The notes under the pieces were generated by a model. The model was given only the letters and a program-made list of their open reading frames with translations. It made no database searches and was not told the DNA's origin. A program made the position numbers and the translations under genes. A DNA stretch of 21,407 nucleotides from RUG721 sp040307385 (GTDB lineage: Bacteria; Actinomycetota; Coriobacteriia; Coriobacteriales; Atopobiaceae): NCBI GenBank assembly GCA_040307385.1, contig JAWRJQ010000071.1, positions 1 through 21,407 on the forward strand, given 5' to 3'. Positions 14,918 to 21,407 of this stretch are shown here, one piece after another. How positions within the stretch are numbered: the stretch's first letter is position 1; each line of letters begins with the position of its first letter.

Positions 14918-15835
14918 TTAGAAGATGATACCGAAAGATGCAACGACAAGGCCGATGACAACCGAAACAGCGTAGACGATCGCAACGATGGCGAGGTTCT
15001 GCTTGACGTCGGCGTTGGTCCGGAAGAGCACGAGCAGGCCCACGCCGCCCGAGGCGAGCAGGCCGCTCAGCATGGGTCCCGACGCGAGCACGCCTTCCAT
15101 GAACAGCTCGGCGATGGCCACGCTGGCGCCGCAGTTGGGGATGAGTCCCACGAGCGCGACGAGGAACGTGGACCTGATGGGATGGGCGCCGAGCAGGGCG
15201 ACGAGGTTCTCGTGGCCGACCGCCTCGATGATGAAGCCGAACACAAGGCTCAGCACGAAGATGAAGGCGGTCACCTGCACGGTGTGGTGGAGCGCCGAGC
15301 GTACGATGCCCGAGAACCCGCGGGCATGGCGATGGTGCCCCTCGCGCTCGGGTGCCGCGCCGCCATCCTCGCAGTGGCAGTGCTCGCGCTCGCACAGCTC
15401 GTGGATGTGCAGCTGGCCGTCGCCGCCCCTGCCCAACGCCCGAACGAGCAGGTCGATAACGATGCCCGCCACGAGGCCCACCGCAGCCTTGGCGCCCATG
15501 ATGGCGAGCGTGCGGCTCATGGGCGCCTGGTGGGCGATGAACACCGGCAGCATCTCGTCGGATGTGGAGAGAATCACCGCGATGAGGGTGCCCAGCGTGA
15601 TGACGCGGCCCGAGAAGAGCGTGGCCGCCATCGCCGAGAACCCGCACTGCGGCACCGCGCCGAGCGCCGATCCCACCACCGGGCCCGCCACGCCCGCGCG
15701 CGAGATCATCCGCTGCATGCGGTTCTCGGCAGAGTGCTCGAGCGCCTCCATCGCGAGGTAGGTCACGAGCAGAAAGGGTACGAGCTGGGCGGTGTCGCGT
15801 ATGCTGTCCACCACGACGTCTTTGAGAAGATCCAT
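14918..15835 (-). CDS. Ten-TM-type heavy-metal exporter homologue (ArsP_2-like; putative manganese transporter)
   Basis: A 305-residue polytopic membrane protein made of two related halves. Each half carries a P-X-C-G core: ALGAVPQCGFSAMAATLFSG (58-77) and VGLIPNCGASVAIAELF (229-245). This duplicated PxCG layout is characteristic of the ArsP_2 family, annotated as putative heavy-metal or manganese exporters. The cytoplasmic or external loop between the halves (about 137-172) is rich in His and Cys (HIHELCEREHCHCEDGG, then EGHHRHAR), a likely metal-binding segment. ATG at 15833-15835 follows GGTAGGA, 7 bases after the truA stop. Substrate is not determined by sequence alone. Confidence 0.75.
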   Translation of the reverse strand: MDLLKDVVVDSIRDTAQLVPFLLVTYLAMEALEHSAENRMQRMISRAGVAGPVVGSALGAVPQCGFSAMAATLFSGRVITLGTLIAVILSTSDEMLPVFIAHQAPMSRTLAIMGAKAAVGLVAGIVIDLLVRALGRGGDGQLHIHELCEREHCHCEDGGAAPEREGHHRHARGFSGIVRSALHHTVQVTAFIFVLSLVFGFIIEAVGHENLVALLGAHPIRSTFLVALVGLIPNCGASVAIAELFMEGVLASGPMLSGLLASGGVGLLVLFRTNADVKQNLAIVAIVYAVSVVIGLVVASFGIIF

Positions 15836-15842
15836 ATTCGTC

Positions 15843-16676
15843 CTACCGTTCGTCCCACGGGCGCAGCGCGCCTGCGGGATAGTCAACCTGCATGAACACA
15901 AGCCCCTCGGCGGGTGCGCTCTGGCCTGCGGCGCGGCGATCGCGCGCATGGAGCACCTGGAGCACCCACGCCGGATCGCGGGCTGCGCGGCCCACCTCGA
16001 CGAGGGTTCCCACCAACGTGCGCACCATCGAATGCAGAAACGCGTTGGCGCACACGTCGAAGGCGATGAACTCCTCCCCCGCTTCCTCGATCCGCGCAAC
16101 ATCGAGCTGCTCGAGGCGGCGCATGGTGGAGATGCCCTCCGCGGAGCTTGCTTTGCAGAAGCTCCTGAAATCGCGCTCTCCGAGCAGCAGCTGCGCGGCT
16201 TCGTGCATGGCATCCACGTCGAGGTCGCTCACGCTGCGCAGCCACCATGTGGTTCCCCGAGCGATCACAGGCGCGGCCTCGCCGCACATCAGACGGTAGC
16301 GATAGTGGCGTCTGAGCGCGTCGAAACGCGCCGAAAAGCCCGCAGGAGCCCTGTAGAGGCCGCGGATGGAGATGTCATCGGGAGTTATACCCGCAAGGGA
16401 GCGGATGATACGGCCGCCGTTCAACTCGAGCTCGGCAGCGCTCACGGGAAGGCTCACATGCTGCGCGATCGCATGGACGCCCGCGTCGGTGCGTCCGGCG
16501 CAGACGAGATCGACCTCGCGCCGCAGAACGAGCTCGAGCGCACGGCGCACCTCGCCGGCGACGGTGCGCACGGCGGGATCCTTCTGCTCGGCGAAACCCG
16601 AATAGGCCCCGCCGCGATATCCCAGCTTGACCACCATCGTCGCTGCAGACGCCGGCGTGAGATGAGCATCGATCAT
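15843..16676 (-). CDS. truA: tRNA pseudouridine(38-40) synthase TruA
   Basis: A 277-residue protein. The catalytic motif AGRTDAGVHA places the nucleophilic Asp at residue 64. Other family signatures are LGYRGGAYSGFAEQ (18-31), FSARFDALRRHYRY and FLHSMVRTLVGTLVEVG. TruA converts uridines 38-40 of the tRNA anticodon arm to pseudouridine. The ATG at 16674-16676 overlaps the ecfT stop (ATGA), so translation is coupled although the Shine-Dalgarno is weak. An internal start at residue 14 is possible. The ecfA-ecfT-truA order is common in Gram-positive bacteria. Confidence 0.95.
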   Translation of the reverse strand: MIDAHLTPASAATMVVKLGYRGGAYSGFAEQKDPAVRTVAGEVRRALELVLRREVDLVCAGRTDAGVHAIAQHVSLPVSAAELELNGGRIIRSLAGITPDDISIRGLYRAPAGFSARFDALRRHYRYRLMCGEAAPVIARGTTWWLRSVSDLDVDAMHEAAQLLLGERDFRSFCKASSAEGISTMRRLEQLDVARIEEAGEEFIAFDVCANAFLHSMVRTLVGTLVEVGRAARDPAWVLQVLHARDRRAAGQSAPAEGLVFMQVDYPAGALRPWDER

Positions 16677-17455
16677 AGGATCACCGTCGCAATCACTGCG
16701 GCGATGCCCGCCGCGATGATGAGCCGGTCGGCAACGCGCAACCGGCGCACGCCCTCGCCGACGAGCGAGCCGTCGTACCCTCGGCGCGTCATAGCATGGG
16801 CGACGCCCTCCGCATACGAGAAGAGCCGCACCACGAGCGGCACGACCACGCTGCGCGCCTGCGCGATGCGCGCCAGCGGGCCTTTGCTGGAGAGGTTGGC
16901 CCCGCGTGCCGCCTGAGCCGCCGTGATGCGGGCGAACTCCTCGACGGCGATGGGAATGAAGCGCAGCGCCAGCGAGAGCGCCATCGCGATTTCGCCCACG
17001 GGAACCCCCAGCGGACCGAGCGGCGCGAGCAGGGCCATGAACGCATCGACAATCTGCGTTTGGGTGGTGGTGGCGGCGATCACCAGCGCGAATCCCACGA
17101 GCAGGGCGATGCGGAGCACCGCGACCACGCCGCGCACCAAGCCGGCAGCCGAAAGGCCCAGCGGGCCGAGCGCAACGAAGGCCGATCCTGCGGGCACGAT
17201 GGCGTTCGCCGCCATCGAGAGGACGAGGATGATGCCCGCAGGCTTGAGGGCGGCGACAAGCTGCAGCGGTTTGATCCGCGCCAGCAGCAGCGCCGCAGCG
17301 AAGAGCGCACCGCAGAGGAAGAACGAGCGCGCGCTGTGCGCTACGAAGGACGCGATGGTCATAAGCAGCAGGAAGGCGATCTTCGCCCGCGCGTCCACGC
17401 CATGGAGCGCCGTGCGCTCAGGCTGATAGGTTCCGATGATGCGCACCTTAGCCAC
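16673..17455 (-). CDS. ecfT: ECF transporter transmembrane coupling protein EcfT
   Basis: A 260-residue membrane protein of the CbiQ/EcfT family, with several hydrophobic helices. It has the coupling motif AAQAARGANL (179-188) and the second Arg-Gly motif MTRRGYDG (222-229), through which EcfT grips the two ATPases. With the fused ATPase it forms the energising module of an ECF importer, which pairs with substrate-specific S components for vitamins or metals. The GTG at 17453-17455 is used because GGAGG lies 5 bases upstream. It overlaps the ATPase stop by 8 bp. No S component is seen in the window. Confidence 0.92.
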   Translation of the reverse strand: MAKVRIIGTYQPERTALHGVDARAKIAFLLLMTIASFVAHSARSFFLCGALFAAALLLARIKPLQLVAALKPAGIILVLSMAANAIVPAGSAFVALGPLGLSAAGLVRGVVAVLRIALLVGFALVIAATTTQTQIVDAFMALLAPLGPLGVPVGEIAMALSLALRFIPIAVEEFARITAAQAARGANLSSKGPLARIAQARSVVVPLVVRLFSYAEGVAHAMTRRGYDGSLVGEGVRRLRVADRLIIAAGIAAVIATVIL

Positions 17456-19070
17456 GTTCGCCTCCTATCACAGCATCTGCGTCCGCAAGGGAGCGCACCG
17501 AGACGGCGAGAGGCGGTTCGAGGCCGCACGATCTATAGGGCTGCGTGCTCGTTCGGGCTGTGCGGGCATCGCAATCGCAGACGACGGAGCCGCCGCTGAG
17601 AAACACCGCGCGCGAGGCGATGTCGAGCCACTCCTGCACCTCATGGGCGATGACGATCACGGGATGATGCTCGGAGCGGAGGCGCTGCACGAGCTGTTTG
17701 GCCTGGATGCGCCCGGCCGCGTCGAGACCCGCGCACGGCTCGTCGAAGATGAAGGCGGCGGGATGGAGCGCCTCGACGCCCGCAAGCGCCACGCGCCGCG
17801 CAGATCCGCCCGAGAGCTCGAAGGGGCTGCGGTCGAGTTGATCGGAAACGCCCATGGCATCGGCCGCATCGTGCACGGCGGCATCGACCTTCTCGGCAGA
17901 AAATCCCATGTTGCGCGGGCCGAAGGCGATGTCCTCGCGCACGGTTTGCGCGAAGAGCTGGTCCTGAGGATACTGCATGGCGAAGCCCACACGCCCCGCA
18001 CGCACGCGCCTTCCGTCGAGCAGGGCCTGTCCCTCGTCGAGCGGCAGCACGCCCGCAAGCGCCGACGCGCAGGTGGTCTTGCCCGATCCCGAGGGGCCCG
18101 CAATCACCACGAGCTCATCCCCCACGCTCAACGAGACGTTTCCCAGGGCGCTATGCGCGCCGTAGATCACGCTCGCATCGACGAGGGCGAGCTCGTGCGC
18201 CGAGGCATCCGCCGCCTCGTAGCGCTGCGGTTCGATGCGCTCGCACAGCCGGCGGGCGAGCCCTCTCTGTGCAATATAGGCGATGATGTCCTGCTGCGTC
18301 GTGCCCGGCTCGAACCTGAATCCGGCGCGCTCGACCGCGCGTAAGAGCGCAACGTCGGGATCGCCCTCCCATGCCAGAATGCCGAGCACCTCATCGCGGG
18401 CAAGCAGTTCGGAGAAGGTCCCGCTCCACACGAGGGCACCCCGATCGAGCACGCAGATGCGATGGGCGCCCATAGCCCGGCTGAGCGCATGGGAGATCTC
18501 GAGCACGCCCATGCCCTCCTCCACGAGCGCGTCCACCAACAGCGCGATCCCGTGCGTGGAGGTGCTGTCGAGCATGGATGTGGCCTCGTCGAGCACCAGA
18601 TAGGCGGGATGCGCTGCAAGCGCGGCGGCAAGGCTCACCAGCTGCTGCTGGCCTCCTGACAGCTCGGTGGTGGATTTCATCGACAGGTGGCGGATGCCGC
18701 AACGGACAAGCGCCTCCATCGTGAGCGCCTTGACCTGTTTGCGCAGCGTATGCGCGCAGCGCAGGCCGAAGGCGACCTCGTCGAACACGAGCGAGCTCAC
18801 CATCTGCGCGCGGGGATCCTGCGCAACCAGCCCCACGTTCGGAGCGATGGAGATGGCGTTCTGCGGGGAGATGACCTCATCGTCCACCGAGACCTCGCCC
18901 TCGGTGGCGAAACGCATGCCCGCGACGAGCTGGGCCAGCGTGGTCTTGCCGCTCGCATTGGGCCCGAGCACGCATACGCGCTCGCCGGGCTCGAGGGTCA
19001 GCGAGATGCCGGCGAGCGCGTCGCCGTGCGTGCCGGGATAGCGGTATCCAACATCGCGAACCCTGATCAT
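17448..19070 (-). CDS. ecfA: ECF transporter energy-coupling ATPase with two fused ABC domains
   Basis: A 540-residue protein carrying two complete ABC ATPase domains. Domain 1: Walker A GPNASGKTT (36-44), Q-loop VAQDP (82-86), signature LSGGQQQ (137-143), Walker B YLVLDEA (157-163), H-loop ISHAL. Domain 2: Walker A GPSGSGKTT (325-333), Q-loop QYPQDQ (366-371), signature LSGGSARR (419-426), Walker B FIFDEPCAGLD (440-450), H-loop IAHEV. It corresponds to EcfA1 and EcfA2 in one chain. The second signature has lost the usual Gln (GGSARR). ATG at 19068-19070 follows GGGAGG, and 13 upstream codons (Arg-rich) are rejected. It is first of the five-gene run. Confidence 0.93.
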   Translation of the reverse strand: MIRVRDVGYRYPGTHGDALAGISLTLEPGERVCVLGPNASGKTTLAQLVAGMRFATEGEVSVDDEVISPQNAISIAPNVGLVAQDPRAQMVSSLVFDEVAFGLRCAHTLRKQVKALTMEALVRCGIRHLSMKSTTELSGGQQQLVSLAAALAAHPAYLVLDEATSMLDSTSTHGIALLVDALVEEGMGVLEISHALSRAMGAHRICVLDRGALVWSGTFSELLARDEVLGILAWEGDPDVALLRAVERAGFRFEPGTTQQDIIAYIAQRGLARRLCERIEPQRYEAADASAHELALVDASVIYGAHSALGNVSLSVGDELVVIAGPSGSGKTTCASALAGVLPLDEGQALLDGRRVRAGRVGFAMQYPQDQLFAQTVREDIAFGPRNMGFSAEKVDAAVHDAADAMGVSDQLDRSPFELSGGSARRVALAGVEALHPAAFIFDEPCAGLDAAGRIQAKQLVQRLRSEHHPVIVIAHEVQEWLDIASRAVFLSGGSVVCDCDARTARTSTQPYRSCGLEPPLAVSVRSLADADAVIGGERG

Positions 19071-19140
19071 CTCGCCTCCCTTCCTGCGCAGGCGCATACG
19101 CCGCCGCATCGCTGTGCCGTAGGCAGCGGACTGTGGAACA

Positions 19141-19169
19141 TGTCATGCCACCCGAACAGCATACGTCAA
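19141..19169 (-). promoter_or_regulatory. Possible promoter for the ecfA-ecfT-truA run
   Basis: On the minus strand TTGACG (19164-19169) is followed after 17 bases by ATGACA (19141-19146), about 70 bases before the ecfA start. The -35 box is good and the -10 box is weak. Confidence 0.3.
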
Positions 19170-19194
19170 CACAGGCAAGTTGTGCGCCCTGCCC

Positions 19195-20511
19195 TTACGG
19201 CATATGCGGTTTCAAGTTCGGTTTTGGGAGGTACTGCACCGCTATGCGGTCTTCTGGGCGCACGTCCGTCAGGTACAGGACGAGCAGAAAGCACCACTCG
19301 AGCGGCTTCATCAGCAGATACACCATGTCGCATGCCCATTTGGTGCGGATATGGCGCGCGATGGGATAGCCGTGCGTGTCGTAGAAGCGGCGGATGCGGC
19401 GATGCGCCCTGGGCATCCGCTCCTCCAAAACCTGTTCGAAGGCGTTGGCAATCTGAAGCTGGCGGTTGACCACCACGCGATGCCCGTGGCGCACGCCCAT
19501 ACGCAGGGGCTTCACGATGCGCCTGTCTCCCCCGGCCGCAACCGTGCAGAGGTAGTGCTCGTCGTAATGGAGATTGGGCGGCGCGACCTTTTCGGAAAGA
19601 CGCCAGTCCGCCGTCTCGGTGAAGGCGCGTATCAGCGCATCGGGCGCCTGCCCGAACAGGGCAAGGATGCATAGCAGGATCCCGAGGATCGGGAGCATCG
19701 CAACGAGGGCGAGAACCGGCCATAGCTCCGCTCTTTGCAGCAGGCGGTTCCATGGGTCGGTCCATTCCTTCTGCGCGCGGCTTTCCGCCGCAGAATTCCA
19801 CTCCAGCAGCTTCATGCGGATCTCGCGCAGAATCAGGAATATGCAGTTGATGGGCAGAACGAGAAGTGGCAGATATCCCACGCGAAACGGATTGTCCTCG
19901 CCGCCGCTCAGCTGGACGCACCAGATGACGCAGACGATGCCCCACAGATACAGGGCTCCCATGCACACGACGATGAGCAGCGGCGGCAGCTCGTACGCGC
20001 GGCGGGATGCCAGAACGCAGTAGGCGGCGACGCCCAAGGCGACTATGAGCGCAAGCGACGATACTCCCTCGCTCCAAACGGGGGCATGCACCTGCGTATT
20101 ATAGAGAACCTCCTGCCAATCCTTCATAATGATGTCTGAAACCTCGACAGTGATATAGAAGTACGTCAGCGCAGCACCGCCGATAAGCGTTATCGCAGCA
20201 AATAGGTGAAAGGTCTTGGTATGCTGCGGTCCGAGAAACACGCCGACAAGATTCACAACGCTGATGCCGAAGGGGAAGATAAGCATGAGGGCCAAGAACC
20301 CGGTGCCCCCGATAAGGCCCCTCGCAACCGATGCCGGATCGTGTGCAGCCGAGCTGCCGATCGTTCCCATCATGCACAACAGGGCGATGAAGAAGACCAC
20401 CGTGAAGAAGGCGACGACCGGATGCTCGTGGAAGAAGCGCTTCATTTTGCGCCATTTCGTCTCGGCCGGCATCTCCTGCGATTCTTGAGAGTCCTGCCCG
20501 GTGTCGTCCAT
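19195..20511 (-). CDS. Polytopic membrane protein resembling the DUF6688 family
   Basis: A 438-residue protein. A short acidic N-terminus (MDDTGQDSQESQEM) is followed by about seven to eight hydrophobic helices (from about 30 to 300), then a hydrophilic conserved C-terminal domain. That domain contains HYLCTVAAGGDRRIVKPLRM, RHGHRVVVNRQLQIANAFEQ, RFYDTHGYPIARHI, and a last hydrophobic stretch before PEDRIAVQYLPK. From memory these match the DUF6688 family, which has no established function. ATG at 20509-20511 follows GGGAGGAGA. It is monocistronic as far as can be seen, 124 bp upstream of ecfA. Confidence 0.75.
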   Translation of the reverse strand: MDDTGQDSQESQEMPAETKWRKMKRFFHEHPVVAFFTVVFFIALLCMMGTIGSSAAHDPASVARGLIGGTGFLALMLIFPFGISVVNLVGVFLGPQHTKTFHLFAAITLIGGAALTYFYITVEVSDIIMKDWQEVLYNTQVHAPVWSEGVSSLALIVALGVAAYCVLASRRAYELPPLLIVVCMGALYLWGIVCVIWCVQLSGGEDNPFRVGYLPLLVLPINCIFLILREIRMKLLEWNSAAESRAQKEWTDPWNRLLQRAELWPVLALVAMLPILGILLCILALFGQAPDALIRAFTETADWRLSEKVAPPNLHYDEHYLCTVAAGGDRRIVKPLRMGVRHGHRVVVNRQLQIANAFEQVLEERMPRAHRRIRRFYDTHGYPIARHIRTKWACDMVYLLMKPLEWCFLLVLYLTDVRPEDRIAVQYLPKPNLKPHMP

Positions 20512-20800
20512 TCGTCTCCTCCCGTTTTTGCGTGCTATGAGCATAGCCCTGAATGGCTACCAGCTTCTCAGTGTAAAGAACAAGCGGGAGAAGTGTCCGA
20601 GCGCCCCGGCAACTTCACGAATTAACTAACCTCGGACGCCTTTCGCTTTACGCGTACGATCGATCTCTCGAGCCTGGAACCGCTCTATCTCTTGACGGGT
20701 GAACCTACATATCAGATCGAGACCGACCACCGGGACTGGACGGCCCATGTGGGCGGGATGCGATCCATCTTCGAAGCAAGATGCCGGAAACCGATCCGGA

Positions 20801-20947
20801 CCCAAACGCCCTCGAAAATCGAAGTTATGAACGATTTTATCGACAGCGGCACGATGCGCGCACACACCTATCTGGGCATTATGGACTCATTCGGCAGAAG
20901 AGTCTTCATTGTATCGTGCATAACTTCGATTTTCGAGGGGGTTTGGG
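20801..20947. repeat. Large inverted repeat with 35-bp arms
   Basis: The arms 20801-20835 and 20913-20947 are complementary at 33 of 35 positions; the core read outward is CATAACTTCGATTTTCGAGGG. The spacer is 77 bp. Weaker similarity continues outward on both sides for about 15 bases. Translated outward, both arms give IVHNFDFRG, which reflects the repeat rather than a gene. Size and layout suggest a repetitive extragenic or miniature mobile element. The remainder of the intergenic stretch 20512-21078 holds nothing else I can support. Confidence 0.6.
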
Positions 20948-21078
20948 ACGGGACGGATGCCGCCACGCACATGGCCATGGATTCTACAGAAGGACGGCGA
21001 AGGCTTGCGATAGGAAACTCGGCGCCTCCCATTCGTCAGCCCTTTCGGGGTAGCTGAATAACGTAAGCAAACGTGAGG

Positions 21079-21407
21079 TTATTGATGCATGCTTTTTATC
21101 AAGAGCGCATGATCAAAGCTCATACCCAGATCATCCACATAGAACTTTAGCAGTCGTTCGTATTCATATGAAGTTGCGATTACGCCGATCACATCAACCC
21201 TGTCACAGACATCCTCTTCTATGAAGGTATACAGCGCCTTCCCGACCCCTTTATCTCGATAGGCGAAAGCAACATATACTTCATCAACTCAAAGGCTTTC
21301 TTTCCGACTTCGTTATAAGAAGTTCTTTCTTCTAACACTTTGATATTGCCCAAAGCATACGCAACTGTGCGTCCTTGATCTTGAGCGATATAGACCTCAT
21401 GGTTGAT
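21079..21407 (-). pseudogene. GNAT-family N-acetyltransferase, 3' part, frameshifted and partial
   Basis: Entering from the right edge, the first frame reads NHEVYIAQDQGRTVAYALGN and then NIKVLEERTSYNEVGKKAFE. Near 21288 the homology jumps to another frame: VDEVYVAFAYRDKGVGKALY, containing the acetyl-CoA-binding R-D-K-G-V-G-K-A loop, and on to LLKFYVDDLGMSFDHALLIK and a TAA at 21079-21081. One missing base between GAG and TTG would join them. This is typical of GNAT acetyltransferases, substrate unknown. Base composition is clearly more AT-rich than the neighbours, suggesting transfer. It is either a young pseudogene or a sequencing error. Confidence 0.7.

Noticed and set aside
14276..15895. 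A 539-codon open frame on the plus strand
   Set aside because: It is antisense to the LCP-like and metal-exporter genes, with composition typical of a shadow frame (His/Glu/Arg-rich).
17436..18344. A 302-codon plus-strand frame opposite ecfA
   Set aside because: The minus-strand gene has complete ABC motifs throughout; the plus frame has none.
20626..20865. A small minus-strand frame of 79 codons overlapping the inverted repeat
   Set aside because: Its beginning is the repeat arm itself and no good ribosome site is present; the basic C-terminal part (ERFQAREIDRTRKAKG) is intriguing but not enough to call a gene.
1..21407. CRISPR arrays, tRNA and rRNA genes
   Set aside because: No regularly spaced direct repeats, tRNA cloverleaf signatures or rRNA-conserved segments were noticed.

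Overview
The window is GC-rich, densely packed bacterial DNA. The best fit is a gut-type member of the Coriobacteriia (Collinsella/Olsenella-like Actinomycetota). This is inferred from a clostridial-order rnfCDGEAB cluster in a high-GC genome, purine-rich Shine-Dalgarno sites, an ECF transporter with a fused double ATPase, and an LXG-type toxin locus. No rRNA, tRNA or CRISPR array is visible.

Layout. (1) 1-2208, minus strand: an LXG/type VII secretion locus. It has a small WXG-like partner (1870-2208), an LXG-domain protein (443-1897) that overlaps it, and the start of a single-pass membrane protein running off the left edge. The LXG frame is cut by a TAG at 443-445 but stays open and protein-like for 45 more codons, so the gene looks truncated or mis-sequenced. 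Upstream are a 24-bp perfect hairpin/palindrome and a GTATC...GATAC dyad. (2) 2209-4715: accessory DNA. It contains an IstB-like transposition-helper remnant, a DUF4143-type AAA ATPase gene (2642-4012), a second decayed copy of the LXG-operon leader (about 4263-4371), and a nested palindromic element (4534-4657). (3) 4716-5261: an XRE regulator with a perfect palindrome upstream. (4) 5432-10524, minus: the complete Rnf ferredoxin:NAD+ oxidoreductase operon rnfC-D-G-E-A-B, with overlapping or tightly spaced genes. RnfE carries an unusual Cys-containing C-terminal tail.

(5) 10675-13971: three family-2 glycosyltransferases, one of them on the plus strand, suggesting cell-surface polysaccharide assembly. 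(6) 14117-19070, minus: a compact five-gene run of fused ECF ATPase, EcfT, truA, a ten-TM-type heavy-metal exporter homologue with a His/Cys-rich loop, and an LCP-like membrane-anchored protein. (7) 19195-20511, minus: a polytopic membrane protein resembling the DUF6688 family. (8) 20512-21407: an intergenic stretch with a large inverted repeat (35-bp arms), then the frameshifted 3' part of a lower-GC GNAT acetyltransferase gene running off the right edge.

The Rnf complex would couple reduced-ferredoxin oxidation to NAD+ reduction and ion pumping. The ECF module would energise vitamin or metal uptake using a substrate-binding S component encoded elsewhere. The ends and the 2.2-4.7 kb region show the signs of genome flux: truncated and frameshifted genes, an IS relic, repeats and a duplicated leader.
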